In this document: one piece after another, positions 24,421 to 33,949 of the stretch
Layout: each line of letters opens with the position of its first letter
How positions within the stretch are numbered: position 1 is the first letter of the stretch
Assembly: GCA_034189325.1 (NCBI GenBank)
Contig: JAXHUM010000119.1
Span: forward strand, 1 to 64,000
DNA: 64,000 nucleotides
Source of the DNA: JAXHUM01 sp034189325
Lineage (GTDB): Bacteria; Desulfobacterota; DSM-4660; Desulfatiglandales; Desulfatiglandaceae
Direction of reading: 5' to 3'
Program-made: the position numbers and the translations under genes
The notes under the pieces: generated by a model
Told to the model about the DNA's origin: nothing
Seen by the model: the letters and a program-made list of their open reading frames with translations, nothing else
Databases searched by the model: none

Positions 24421-25401
24421 TTGAACATAATACAATCGTTGGACCTGGCAAAAGTTATTCTCTCCGGGGCTGAGCCCGAGATGGAACAGTTTATGGAGCT
24501 TGCCTTTCTGCCTGATCGTGATGTCTTTGCTCTCTTACCCGGGGCCAACATGATCCGGGAATTTTACTTCGGCAATGAAATACATCTTTGTGCCATCTGT
24601 AATGGGAAATCGGGTCGATGCACAGAGGACTGCGCTTTTTGCTCTCAATCGGCCTTCTCCAGGACAAAAGCTCGTGTCTATCCCCTCTTGCAAAAAGAAA
24701 AACTGCGAGAGGGAGGGATATGGGCATCTGAAACCCCCATAAACAGATACTCCATCGTGACAAGTGGTAGGAGTCTACCTTCTGAGGAGGTGCGTGTCGT
24801 TGCAGAGGCCCTGGCTCATCTTGATCAAGATAGAATTAAAACATGCGCATCGTTGGGCATTCTTAACGAAATCGATTTGGACACGCTGAAGGCAGCCGGT
24901 GTCACCCGGTACCATCATAACCTCGAGACATCCAAGAGCTATTTTGATCAGATCTGCACCACACACACCTACGAGCAACGTGTTGACACCATTGCAGCTG
25001 CAAAAAAAGCAGGTCTCTCTGTCTGCTCCGGAGCGATCTTCGGTTTAGGGGAGACCGAGGAGCAGGTCCTTGAAGTAGCATTGGCCCTTAGAGACCTTGA
25101 TGTTGAATCCGTCCCGATCAATTTTCTGATTCCTCTTGAGGGAACAGCTTCAACAGACTTAAGAGCCCTAACACCTCTCAAGTGCCTCAAGATCATCTCA
25201 CTCTTCCGTTATGTTCTGCCTCGTAAGGAGATCATTGTCTGTGGCGGGAGGGAAAGAAATCTCAAGGATTTGCACCCTTTGATTTTCTATGCGGGAGCAA
25301 GCGGTATAATGACCGGTGATTATCTCACGACACCGGGACGCTCTCTGGAAAGGGATCTGGAAATGCTTGAAACGCTCTGCCTAAGACCCCGAAACAGGTA
25401 A
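24421..25401 (+). CDS. bioB: Biotin synthase
   Basis: BioB inserts sulfur into dethiobiotin using radical SAM chemistry. The SAM-cluster motif C67-x3-C71-x2-C74 is in GRCTEDCAFCSQS, preceded by a CxxC (C57, C60). YHHNLETSKSYFDQIC, CSGAIFGLGETEEQ and VPINFLIPLEGT are BioB hallmarks, and the GGRE segment near 275 belongs to the barrel that holds the second cluster. The length is 326 aa. Translation starts at TTG 24421 with an ideal AAGGAGG seven bases upstream; no ATG fits better. It ends the biotin operon. Confidence 0.93.
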   Translation: MNIIQSLDLAKVILSGAEPEMEQFMELAFLPDRDVFALLPGANMIREFYFGNEIHLCAICNGKSGRCTEDCAFCSQSAFSRTKARVYPLLQKEKLREGGIWASETPINRYSIVTSGRSLPSEEVRVVAEALAHLDQDRIKTCASLGILNEIDLDTLKAAGVTRYHHNLETSKSYFDQICTTHTYEQRVDTIAAAKKAGLSVCSGAIFGLGETEEQVLEVALALRDLDVESVPINFLIPLEGTASTDLRALTPLKCLKIISLFRYVLPRKEIIVCGGRERNLKDLHPLIFYAGASGIMTGDYLTTPGRSLERDLEMLETLCLRPRNR

Positions 25402-25524
25402 GAGGCTGTTCAGCTATTTGATGTGTTCTGTACAGTCTGCCTCAGTCACGAGAAACAGACTACCGTTCTGGTAGCTAAGACAAGACTCCCATGACTCTTC
25501 AGGTAAAACCTCAACATCAGAGGG

Positions 25525-28296
25525 TTATGAGACCTTTTCCATTCGAACAGCACAGACCTTGTACTCAGGTATCTTGGCTACAGGATCCAAGGCCGAGTTT
25601 GTCAATTTGTTCGCTGCTTCCTGGGCATAATGGAATGGGATGAACAGGGTTCCTGCCACGGCTTTCGTGGAGATCATAGCCCGCGCCTTGATCTCGCCCC
25701 TCCTGGAAGCGACTTTCAGGATATCGCCATCCTTGACCTGGTATTCCTTTGCATCATGATCTGAGATCTCAACAAAACAGTCAGGTGCCAGTTCATTGAG
25801 GCCCTCGGATTTCATGGTCATGGTTCCTGTATGGTAATGATAAAGTACCCGCCCCGTTGTGAGATAAAGGGGATATTCCTCATCCGGTAACTCGGCCGGT
25901 GGAGCATATTCTACGGCATGAAACTGGCCATGTCCCGACGCAAATTTGTCGACATGGAGGCAGGGTGTGCCTGGATGTTCAGTATCCGGGCAAGGCCAGT
26001 GGAGGCCGTCTACCTCCAGCCTGTTATAATTTACCCCACCATAAGAAGGGGTTACCTCAGATATCTCCTTCATAATATGAGGAGCGCTGTGGTAATTCAT
26101 TTCATGTCCCATGCGGCCTGCCAGATCGCAAACGATTCTCCAGTCTTCCCTCGCCTCTCCAGGTGATTCCAGCGCCTTTCTGACTCGTTGAATCTTTCTC
26201 TCGGTGTTGACAAAGGTCCCCTCTTTTTCAGCGAATGCAGACGAGGGCAGAACCACATCGGCCAGTTGGGCTGTTTCCGTGAGAAATATATCCTGAACGA
26301 TCAAAAGCTCAAGATTCTGAAGACTCTTTTTAGCATGGTCAAGGTCAGGATCGGAGACCATGGGATTTTCTCCGATGATATAAAGGGCCTTCATCTTGCC
26401 TTCGTGGGCCAATTCCATCATATTGGTTACAGTCAAACCAGGTTTATCAGGGAGTTTTTCCACGCCCCAGGCCTCTTCCATTTTGTTTCGTACCGAAGGG
26501 TCATCCGCCTTCTGATAGCCACTGTACACATTTGGAAGACCGCCCATATCGCAAGCGCCCTGCACGTTGTTTTGTCCCCTCAAAGGATTCACACCGCCAC
26601 CGCGGATTCCTACATTTCCGCACAACATGGCAAGGTTGGCAAGGGATTTGACATTGTCCGTCCCGGTGACGTGCTGAGTTATACCCATTGCGTACAGAAT
26701 CGATGCTGCCGGAGCGCCTGCGTAAAGACGAGCCGCTTCAATGATCTTTCCGGCGGGAATACCGGTGATTTCTTCTACATATTCGGGTGTGTATTTTTCA
26801 ATACACTTCTTCATGTCCTCAAATCCCTCGGTTCGGGAATTGACATACTCCTCATCATAAAGCTTTTCTTTAATGATTACATGCATCATCCCGTTAATCC
26901 AGGCCACATCCGTCCCCAGATCCTGTCGCAACCAGAGGCTCGCATATCTGGTGATAGGTATGTTTCTGGGGTCCACAACAATGAGTTTGGCCCCCTTGAA
27001 TTTCACGGCCCTTTTGACGTAAGAGGAAATAATCGGATGGTTTTCGGTTGTGTTTGAACCGGTAATCAGAATAACGTCGGACTGTTCAATATCACCAATG
27101 GGATTCGTCATGGCCCCACTCCCGAATGCCGCGGCCAGACCGGCCACTGTGGAGGAGTGTCAGAGTCGTGCGCAATGATCGATGTTGTTCGTCCCGATCA
27201 CTGCACGGGCGAATTTCTGCGCCAGGTAATTTTCCTCGGTCGTCACGCGGGCGCTTGTCAAGACCATGATCGAGTCAGGCCCCGAGTTCTCCTTTATCCC
27301 TGTCAGTCTGTCAGCGATAAAATCAAGGGCCTCATCCCATGAGGCCTCGCGAAACGTGCCGTTTTCTTTGATGAGTGGGGTCTTAAGCCTTTCAGAGTCA
27401 TGAATAAAATCATACCCAAAGCGTCCCTTGACGCAGAGACTCCCGTAATTTGGGGCAACATCTTCAACCCCCGTCACCTTTACGATCCTATTGTCCTTAA
27501 CATGTAGAAAGATCTGACACCCCACCCCACAATATGTGCATGTGGTTCGTACTCGGACAGCGTCGTTGACAGACACCTGCATATCGAAGTCATGCTTGGG
27601 AACAAGGGCCCCCACAGGGCATGCCTGAACGCATTCACCACAGAAAACACAATCAGAATCTTTGAGCGCCACATCATCCCGAGTTACGATCTTCGACAAG
27701 GGACCATGATAGCCGAAGTTGATGACCTCGTTGACCTGGACTTCATTGCAGGCCTGTACACAGCGGCCGCAGAGAACACACCGAGAAAAATCTCTTACAA
27801 TAAAGGGGTTCTGGGCCTCAATGGGGTATACGGTTTCCTCCGGAATGTAATGCCCCGTCTTTACCTGATATCGAATCGCAAGATCCTGCAATCGACAATC
27901 GCCGTAGGCTGGGCATCTGTGCTTGTGTTCCGCTGTTTCCATTGTTTTTAATTGGAAATCGGTCCACGAATCCACCTCCATCTCCTGGACGAGGCAATTG
28001 TGATCTCCTGAACCCAGGAGCAGTTCCAGGTTCATTTTTCTCTCTTTCATGACCTTCTGGGTATCTGTTCTTACGACCATACCCGGTACGATCACTTCCG
28101 CACATGAGGCAACGGGGTCTTCCACACCTTCAACCTCAACCAGGCAGATTCTACAGACACCTGTGGGAGAGGCCCCTTTGAGATAACAGAGCGTCGGGAT
28201 ATCCACATGATTTCGACGTGCCACCTGCAAAATGGTTTCGCCGGGAACATAGGAAAACTCCTGGCCATCAATCACTATCACATTCTCCGAACTCAT
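25525..28296 (-). CDS. fdhA: Selenocysteine formate dehydrogenase, alpha subunit
   Basis: A 923-residue protein read through an in-frame UGA at 27162-27160 as selenocysteine. The context NNIDHCARL-Sec-HSSTVAGLA is the active-site loop of Mo/W formate dehydrogenases. The N-terminus is NuoG-like: a [2Fe-2S] domain (CYLKGASPTGVCRICLVEV), then two [4Fe-4S] motifs (CVLCGRCVQACNEV and CVFCGECVQACPVGAL). The molybdopterin domain with its own cluster follows (CTYCGVGCQIF). It oxidises formate or reduces CO2; the N-terminal clusters indicate a soluble enzyme linked to NAD(P) or ferredoxin. The start has CAGGAG. The likely flavin partner is the fusion protein at 18920. Two separate frames on each side of the UGA are one gene, not a frameshift. 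Confidence 0.95.
27117..27162 (-). promoter_or_regulatory. SECIS element of fdhA with its UGA codon
   Basis: After UGA (27162-27160) the minus strand reads CACTCC, pairing with GGAGTG at 27122-27117. An apical stem GTGGCC/GGCCGC with one G-U pair closes a GGUCU loop that starts 18 bases after the UGA. The GGUCU loop and spacing are those I know from the E. coli fdhF SECIS, which SelB binds. Confidence 0.85.
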
Positions 28297-28720
28297 ATTG
28301 ACTCCTGATTGTGGGTTGTAGGCGCCTTTTCTGGCGCCGGCACTTCTATGTTATGATTTGCCAACTCGAGGAGCCCCTTTGGATATGAACCTCTCCCCAT
28401 GTTTTTCGGCAATCGCCCTGTCCGGGCTCATCTCTGAATGGCTCACATGAGACAAATTCTGATCACAATACCCTGGCAGCCCAAGCTGGCCGAGTATAGC
28501 AGAAAAGATCCTTTTTTTTCAAAACTTTTTTGGCTTTTTTTTATTATCCTACCCCTAGAATCTCGATTCAAGGTATTCCATCACTGAAAGACCAAACAGA
28601 TCCCTTCAACAGACCCATCGCAGATTCCAGGTCTTTTCGATTTCTTGACATCGCCTGTGGTCATTGATAAACTACTCTAAATAGGGTTTTTTATTTGAAC
28701 AGCGTTCAATACGCTTAGGT
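28297..28720. other. Intergenic region upstream of fdhA
   Basis: No gene is visible. GGCGCC-ttttct-GGCGCC forms a small hairpin near 28331-28348, close to the fdhA start. Long T-runs occur at 28510-28545. The promoter of fdhA must lie here, but no clear boxes were found. A MITE follows at 28721. Confidence 0.35.
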
Positions 28721-28863
28721 AGTGTCCATCCATAAATGAGGATTTTTGTTCAAGATCAAGGCATGCGAAAAAAATAACCGCAGGCATATGTTTAATATTC
28801 CGAGGATTATTTTTTGAGCATAACACCGAGATTGGGCAAAAAGACCATTTATGGATGGACACT
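28721..28863. mobile_element. 143-bp MITE with 18-bp perfect terminal repeats and AGGT duplication
   Basis: AGTGTCCATCCATAAATG (28721-28738) and its exact reverse complement (28846-28863) bound a 143-base element with no coding capacity. AGGT is present directly outside both ends (28717-28720 and 28864-28867), a 4-base target duplication. The perfect ends indicate recent mobility. A related fused pair of ends lies at 12492-12524. Confidence 0.75.
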
Positions 28864-29051
28864 AGGTAAGTCTTAGGAGCAGCGGGAATAATGCCTGGTG
28901 GGGTCGGCCAAGTGCAGGGCTTGCTCCCCATGCGGGAGAACGACCTTCTAAGCTCATGGCAGATCAGACTTCTCTAAGAGGACCAATAAAAGCATATTGC
29001 TTGGACACAGATATGAGTATCGCGTACCGGGGAAAGTCGAATTTTGCTTGA

Positions 29052-30152
29052 ATGAAGGGGAAAGAAGATAGTGTTCGATCGATCTTAATGAACGGCGTTC
29101 GGAAGGGCGTTTTTCCAGGCGCAGTGCTCTTGGCGGCACATGGCCATGATATCGTCCTGATCGAGGTTGCCGGTAACCGATCCCTTTCTCCAGATGACTT
29201 TCCCATGAATGGAGATACGATCTTTGATCTGGCTTCCTTGACCAAGCCCCTTGCAACCAGTCTGGCGCTCATGAAACTGGTTGACGAGCAATCATTATCG
29301 CTTGACCAACCCCTTGAGACATTGCTTTCCGTCTCTCTCCCCCTCTCCAAGAAGTCCCTGACCTGCCGGCAGATCTTGAGTCATAGCGCAGGTTTTCCTG
29401 CCTGGAAACCCTATTATGAAGATCTTGTCAAGTTCAGGCCGGATCAAAGGAAATCTATGGTCAGGAGGTGGATACTGGACTCTGAGCTTGTATACCCTCC
29501 AGGGCGAGACGCCCTTTACAGTGACCTCGGTTTTATAATCTTGGAGTGGGTCGTTGAAGAACTGGCCGGCATGGCATTGGACCTTTTTGTCGAAGGCATC
29601 TTCCGCCGGCATCTCCTGCTTGACAATACCTTTTTGGGTAATCCCATGATCAAGGGGGATCATACGGAAGAGGACTTTGCCGCCACTGAGCGCTGTAAAT
29701 GGCGAAAAAGGGTTATGCGAGGGGAGGTTCATGATGAAAACGCCTTTGCTTTGGGTGGATTTTCCGGTCACAGCGGACTCTTCGGGCCTGTCAGAGATGT
29801 CTACAAGATCGTCGATCTATTAAGAGAACACTATGCCGGGTTAAGACAGGACGTTTTCAAACCCGATACAGTGAGGGAGTTCTTTACAAAACAAAAGGAA
29901 TCGGAGAGCTTCACTTGGGCACTCGGCTGGGACACGCCCTCTAGAGGGAATTCCAGTTCGGGAAGACACTTTCATCCCGGAAGTGTGGGGCACCTTGGTT
30001 TTACAGGGACATCGATGTGGTTGGATCTTGAGCAAAACGTGATTGTAGTTCTTTTTACAAATCGCGTTCACCCAACCCGTAACAACCTGAAGATCAAAGA
30101 ATTCAGGCCGTTACTTCATGACGCTGTCATGGAAACGTTGGGGTGCGTATAA
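29052..30152 (+). CDS. Serine beta-lactamase-like hydrolase (class C fold)
   Basis: A 366-aa penicillin-binding-protein/esterase-like hydrolase. The nucleophile motif SxxK is SLTK in FDLASLTKPLAT (about residues 62-65). The second motif is YSD (DALYSDLGFI), and HLGFTGTS near 316-323 replaces the KTG box, as in family VIII esterases and related proteins. ILSHSAGFPAW is also typical. It lacks a signal peptide, so an intracellular esterase or peptidase is more likely than resistance to beta-lactams. The start codon has only a distant GGGGAAAG. It stands alone next to a MITE. Confidence 0.85.
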   Translation: MKGKEDSVRSILMNGVRKGVFPGAVLLAAHGHDIVLIEVAGNRSLSPDDFPMNGDTIFDLASLTKPLATSLALMKLVDEQSLSLDQPLETLLSVSLPLSKKSLTCRQILSHSAGFPAWKPYYEDLVKFRPDQRKSMVRRWILDSELVYPPGRDALYSDLGFIILEWVVEELAGMALDLFVEGIFRRHLLLDNTFLGNPMIKGDHTEEDFAATERCKWRKRVMRGEVHDENAFALGGFSGHSGLFGPVRDVYKIVDLLREHYAGLRQDVFKPDTVREFFTKQKESESFTWALGWDTPSRGNSSSGRHFHPGSVGHLGFTGTSMWLDLEQNVIVVLFTNRVHPTRNNLKIKEFRPLLHDAVMETLGCV

Positions 30153-30298
30153 TCTTTTTTTAACTTTAATGTGACAAGAGAATCATCGGACATCTTTCTG
30201 ATGTCGCGTTTTCGGTAAGTTGACAACAAGCTCTCTTCTCAATTCAGAGTATAAAGCTGTGTTGCACGTCTTTGGGAAACGATTACTGGAGGAAGAAT

Positions 30299-31510
30299 AT
30301 GAAGCAACCTTTGGAGGGTATTCGAGTACTTGAATGTGGAATGTACCATGCGGGGCCAGGCGGGACTGCCATACTCGCGGACATGGGGGCCGAAGTCATT
30401 AAGGTAGAGCCACCGGGCACGGGTGATCCAATAAGAACGAGCAGGCGCGTTGGAAGTATCTCATTTGAAATTGCGGGCAACAGGAACGTGTTCAACGAAG
30501 GGGCGAACCGGAACAAAAAGAGCATCACCGTCAATTTGAAGACCAAAGAGGGGCAGGAAATCGTTCACAGGTTGGCGAGACAATCAGATGTATTTATGAG
30601 TAATATGAGACATAACGTTATTCAGAAACTGAATTTGGACTATGCCACCTTACGTGAATTGAATCCCCGTCTCATCTACGCGACTGTTTCCGCCTTTGGC
30701 CACAAAGGACCTGACAAGGATAGGGGGGGGTTCGATTATCAGGGTCAGGCAAGATCAGGCTTCATGTACTCTATGGGCGAAGCTGATACACCGCCAACGG
30801 CGTCGCAATTTGGGATTATCGATCAGGCGACCGCCCTAAACACATGTCAGCAGATCACAACGGCGCTCCTGATGCGTGAACGCTTCGGAATGGGGCAAGA
30901 GATAAAGATATCCATTATGGGCACTGCCATGTATTTGTTGTACTTCAATGTCCTGATTGCCCAGATGCAAGGGATCGAAGTCCCTCGACACAAACGCGCT
31001 TCCGAACATCCCCTGAGAAACTACTACCAATGCGGTGACGGCCGGTGGCTCATGATGACGCTGACCCCTCCTGAAAGGCATTGGGGGCCTCTATGCAAGG
31101 CCTTAGATCGTATCGACCTTCAGAACGATCCTCGTTTTGATACGGATGATAAAAGGCTCGACAGAGCGGAAGAACTTGTGGCCATTCTCGATAAGGCTTT
31201 TTCAGCCCGGCCCCGTGACGAATGGCTCGACATTTTCGGGAAATACGACCTTTTCTGCTGCTCGATCAATTCATTAATGGAACTTAAAGATGATCCTCAG
31301 GTCCTTGAAAACGACTATCTCGTCGATCTTGACCACCCAACGCTTGGAAAAATCAAAGTCCCTGGATATCCGGCTGATTTCAGCGAGAGTTGGATCAAGA
31401 CAACTGCCGCCGCACCTGAATTAGGGGGCCACACGGAGGAAGTCCTTCTTGGTATCGGGGGTTACTCAAAGGAAGAGATAGGGAAATTGAAAAAAGATCA
31501 GATTATCTGA
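30299..31510 (+). CDS. Class III CoA-transferase (CaiB/BaiF family)
   Basis: A 403-aa CoA-transferase that would move CoA between carboxylic acids through an aspartyl-anhydride intermediate. Family motifs are GIRVLECGMYHAGPGG, LADMGAEVIKVEPPGTGDPIR, the NRNKKSITVNLKTKEG stretch, SNMRHNV, and the region around GGFDYQGQARSG. The catalytic Asp of this family is expected near there. The start at 30299 has GGAGGAAGAAT; a longer open frame from 30272 lacks support. The substrate is unknown; benzylsuccinate, carnitine, formyl and acyl types all share this fold. A small uncharacterised gene follows on the same strand. Confidence 0.88.
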   Translation: MKQPLEGIRVLECGMYHAGPGGTAILADMGAEVIKVEPPGTGDPIRTSRRVGSISFEIAGNRNVFNEGANRNKKSITVNLKTKEGQEIVHRLARQSDVFMSNMRHNVIQKLNLDYATLRELNPRLIYATVSAFGHKGPDKDRGGFDYQGQARSGFMYSMGEADTPPTASQFGIIDQATALNTCQQITTALLMRERFGMGQEIKISIMGTAMYLLYFNVLIAQMQGIEVPRHKRASEHPLRNYYQCGDGRWLMMTLTPPERHWGPLCKALDRIDLQNDPRFDTDDKRLDRAEELVAILDKAFSARPRDEWLDIFGKYDLFCCSINSLMELKDDPQVLENDYLVDLDHPTLGKIKVPGYPADFSESWIKTTAAAPELGGHTEEVLLGIGGYSKEEIGKLKKDQII

Positions 31511-31609
31511 GAAGCCTGTTTCGGGTTATGCTGAGTCTGCACCAGCTAAAGGGAAGGGCTCAGCAGCCACGCATTACCGGTCTTCTACGGCTGAGTGGGG
31601 GATAAGATT

Positions 31610-32140
31610 ATGGGAGAAATCAAAAGTACCCTTGATTTGGTGATGGAAAAGACCAGCGGTCTCACCTTGAGTGACGAGGAAAAAAGGGAAGTAAAGAGGG
31701 GCGAAATCGAAGGAAAGGTCAAAGGCCTCCTACAAAGATATTCAGATCACGTCATGAGCATTGAGAAGCTGAAGAAAGAAATAGATGCCTTGGACAAAAC
31801 AGAGGAAGATGTTCGAGGAATCCTGGTAAGGAAGTGTGTGGCCCTTATCAAGCCTGAAACGGATAATACCTCCCTCATCGAAGCCCTGTCTTATGTAGCA
31901 GGCATGGATCCAAAGCCTTTTAACAGAGTGCTTGAGGGATATGATGAGGACCTGAAACACAACAAGAGCCTTTACGAAACGAGACTTGCTGAACAGCTAT
32001 CAAGGCAGGGAATATCAGGAGGGGCGGTAATTCCAAATGTTTCTGTTGATCCTGAATGGGTCCGTTTTTCGAAAGAAACCAAAGTCGCATTCCAGGATCA
32101 GCTCCATTCACTTGTAGAGGAGGTCTTGTCAGACAAATAA
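31610..32140 (+). CDS. Uncharacterised helical protein
   Basis: A 176-aa acidic, highly charged protein with predicted long helices (LDLVMEKTSGLTLSDEEKRE; SIEKLKKEIDALDKTEEDVR) and no cysteine cluster, signal peptide or membrane span. ATG 31610 has GGGGGA 8 bases upstream; a GTG at 31595 is the alternative. I believe similar proteins occur in other Desulfobacterota, but I know no function. It lies between the CoA-transferase gene and a convergent gene. Confidence 0.6.
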   Translation: MGEIKSTLDLVMEKTSGLTLSDEEKREVKRGEIEGKVKGLLQRYSDHVMSIEKLKKEIDALDKTEEDVRGILVRKCVALIKPETDNTSLIEALSYVAGMDPKPFNRVLEGYDEDLKHNKSLYETRLAEQLSRQGISGGAVIPNVSVDPEWVRFSKETKVAFQDQLHSLVEEVLSDK

Positions 32141-32151
32141 CCCTGAACACT

Positions 32152-32652
32152 CTATTCCTTTTCAATAAATAGGATTTCACAGTAGGGATCACCGGCCATC
32201 ATGAGACTTGTGTGCTTCACCTCGATATTTGGGTTAACAATCCTGGCAGCCTCCTCTTCAAAACAGCCCATTGCCTCGCAAAAGCTTGGAGGGATATCCA
32301 GGTCTGGAAACCACAGGCAGGGGGGATAGAGTTTGTAGCTCACCACGTTTTCCTCCGGTCTTGACAATTCCGCTTTGTACCCTATCACATCTCCTGTGGC
32401 CATTTTGAAATAACTTGCGAGGGACCATGCGTCCTTTCCATCAAGACCGAAGGACTTCATAGAAGGCACGACATACTTCCTGGCATTTTTTCTCATAAAA
32501 ACCTGGAGTATCTTTACGGTCTGCTCTTCCCCCAACTCGGAGTGAAGGGTCTTTACCAGGTTCTCAAAGTAACTCCAACCGGTTTTGTTGGAAGCCTTCA
32601 CTTTCCTTATTTCGGGCCATTGATCTTCCGGTAATTCAGGATACTTATCCAT
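32152..32652 (-). CDS. DUF6125/ATC-hydrolase-like small protein
   Basis: A 166-aa protein. The C-terminal end NPNIEVKHTSLMMAGDPYCE resembles the strand pattern of the L-2-amino-thiazoline-4-carboxylate hydrolase/DUF6125 group and 4-vinyl-reductase-like domains, where a late GDPxC segment is conserved. Cysteines occur at about 111, 124, 129 and 159. Residues 15-60 are helical. The function in this group is not settled, and I infer only small-ligand or metal binding. It converges with the helical-protein gene at 31610, leaving 11 bases between them. Confidence 0.55.
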   Translation of the reverse strand: MDKYPELPEDQWPEIRKVKASNKTGWSYFENLVKTLHSELGEEQTVKILQVFMRKNARKYVVPSMKSFGLDGKDAWSLASYFKMATGDVIGYKAELSRPEENVVSYKLYPPCLWFPDLDIPPSFCEAMGCFEEEAARIVNPNIEVKHTSLMMAGDPYCEILFIEKE

Positions 32653-32889
32653 TTCGATCTATCTCCTATGAATTAGGTTCACCACGATGATCCTTGTTCC
32701 TTTGCCATTCGGCGCAACCTTACCTTTAGCGAGCAATGGGAAAAAAGATACGAGACGATAAGAGAGACCCAACATGGCCACCACAATGCGCTGGAATCAA
32801 GAACCGGGGGTCGTTATCTAGGAACCGACCGAGGGAAGAACTCTCAAGGAGCAAAAGCTTGACAGTTTAATCACTGGTCAATACTCTAA
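32653..32889. other. Intergenic region before a ThiF-like remnant
   Basis: No gene is visible. It contains the upstream region of the minus-strand gene at 32152 and runs into the remnant at 32890. Confidence 0.3.
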
Positions 32890-33078
32890 CACATAGCCAC
32901 AGATCTGATCAAGATCCAAAACCGGATCGTTCAACAGGGCATCATCGAGACAAAAGAGGAATTGCCTGATAGAGAATTAGAAACGTATTCAAGACAGATT
33001 GTCCTGGCCGACATCGGCTACGACGGGCAATTGAAACTCGGAAATGCTCGGGCGACCATCATCGATTCGGGTCTTTAG
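32890..33078 (+). pseudogene. Truncated ThiF/MoeB-type E1-like protein, N-terminal end
   Basis: An open stretch between a TAA (32887-32889) and a TAG (33076-33078) encodes IIETKEELPDRELETYSRQI followed by VLADIGYDGQLKLGNARATI and IDSGL. Intact ThiF/MoeB/HesA proteins begin with exactly this pattern (RYSRQ-I-x-L-x2-I-G-x2-GQ-x-KL-x-NA-x-V-x-V-I-G-x-GGLG). The reading stops at the point where the nucleotide-binding glycines should start, so the catalytic part is gone. The DUF169 gene begins 42 bases later. Confidence 0.7.
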
Positions 33079-33120
33079 CCGAAAGCAGATAAACAAAAAC
33101 CTATTCCAGGAGATGCATCT

Positions 33121-33939
33121 ATGATCAGCAAAATTGCAGACGCAACATCTCTCAAATATCCTCCGGTCGCCCTGATCTGGTCGGAGGAAAAACCTGAAGG
33201 TGCCATACAGTTCAAAGAACAGAAATGGGGCTGCGTTATGTGGCTGGTGGCCGGCGCTGCACGCGGTAAAACCGCTGTTTGCGACCGCCGGACATTTGGT
33301 TGTGTGGGCGGCGGCGTTGGCATGGGCTTCGGCAACCAGTATAAGAATTTCGCAGGCGGTGAGGATTGTTTTTGTCACTTCTTGTCCTCCGGCAACGAAC
33401 AGTGGGAGCAGGGCCGGCGCACAGCGGAAGAGGTGAAACCCTATTTGACCAAAGAGATGCATGATGATTTCGTTCAGGGCGAACGATATCTCAAAGACCC
33501 GGGGGCGGTCAGAAAATTCATCGACGGGCTGCCGATAATGGATATCCCCGCAACCTTTGTGGTCTTTAAACCGCTTTCGGAAGTGGACAAGGCCAAGGAA
33601 AAACCTCAGGTAGTTGTTTTCTTTGCCGACCCGGACCAACTCTCCGCGCTGGTGGTACTGGCCAATTACGGTCGGGGAGACAATGAAAACGTCATTATCC
33701 CGTATGCCGCAGGGTGTCAAACCATCGGCATCTACCCTTTTCAGGAAGCAGCGGCTGAAAGACAACGGGCCGTAGTGGGGCTGACAGACTTGTCCGCGAG
33801 AGTCCATATTCGCAAACAGCTCGGAGAGCATCTCATGACATTTGCCTTACCCCTTGCCATGTTTGAAGAGATGGAAGGGAATGTGGAGGGTTCCTTCCTG
33901 GAGCGTCCCACCTGGCAGAGCCTGGTAAAAAACAAGTAG
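33121..33939 (+). CDS. DUF169-family protein
   Basis: A 272-aa protein with the DUF169 pattern: PPVALIWSEEKPEGAIQFKE, then WGCVMWLVAGAARGKTAVCD, RRTFGCVGGGVGMGF, and the later VVFFADPDQLSALVVLANY. The conserved cysteines (about residues 38, 54, 61 and 80) suggest a metal or cluster site, but the function is unknown. It occurs mainly in anaerobes and archaea. The start has CCAGGAGATGCATCT. It is flanked by two gene remnants, one of a ThiF-like and one of a MoeA-like protein, so this stretch has been rearranged. Confidence 0.8.
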   Translation: MISKIADATSLKYPPVALIWSEEKPEGAIQFKEQKWGCVMWLVAGAARGKTAVCDRRTFGCVGGGVGMGFGNQYKNFAGGEDCFCHFLSSGNEQWEQGRRTAEEVKPYLTKEMHDDFVQGERYLKDPGAVRKFIDGLPIMDIPATFVVFKPLSEVDKAKEKPQVVVFFADPDQLSALVVLANYGRGDNENVIIPYAAGCQTIGIYPFQEAAAERQRAVVGLTDLSARVHIRKQLGEHLMTFALPLAMFEEMEGNVEGSFLERPTWQSLVKNK

Positions 33940-33949
33940 CGGCGAACCG

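Noticed and set aside
26188..27057. 289-aa plus-strand frame
   Set aside because: It is antisense to fdhA.
27145..27162. A frameshift or two separate formate dehydrogenase genes
   Set aside because: Both halves are in the same frame, separated only by UGA in the known Sec context with a SECIS.
29052..30152. Antibiotic-resistance beta-lactamase
   Set aside because: It has no signal peptide, and HLGFTGTS in place of KTG points to an esterase or peptidase-like enzyme.
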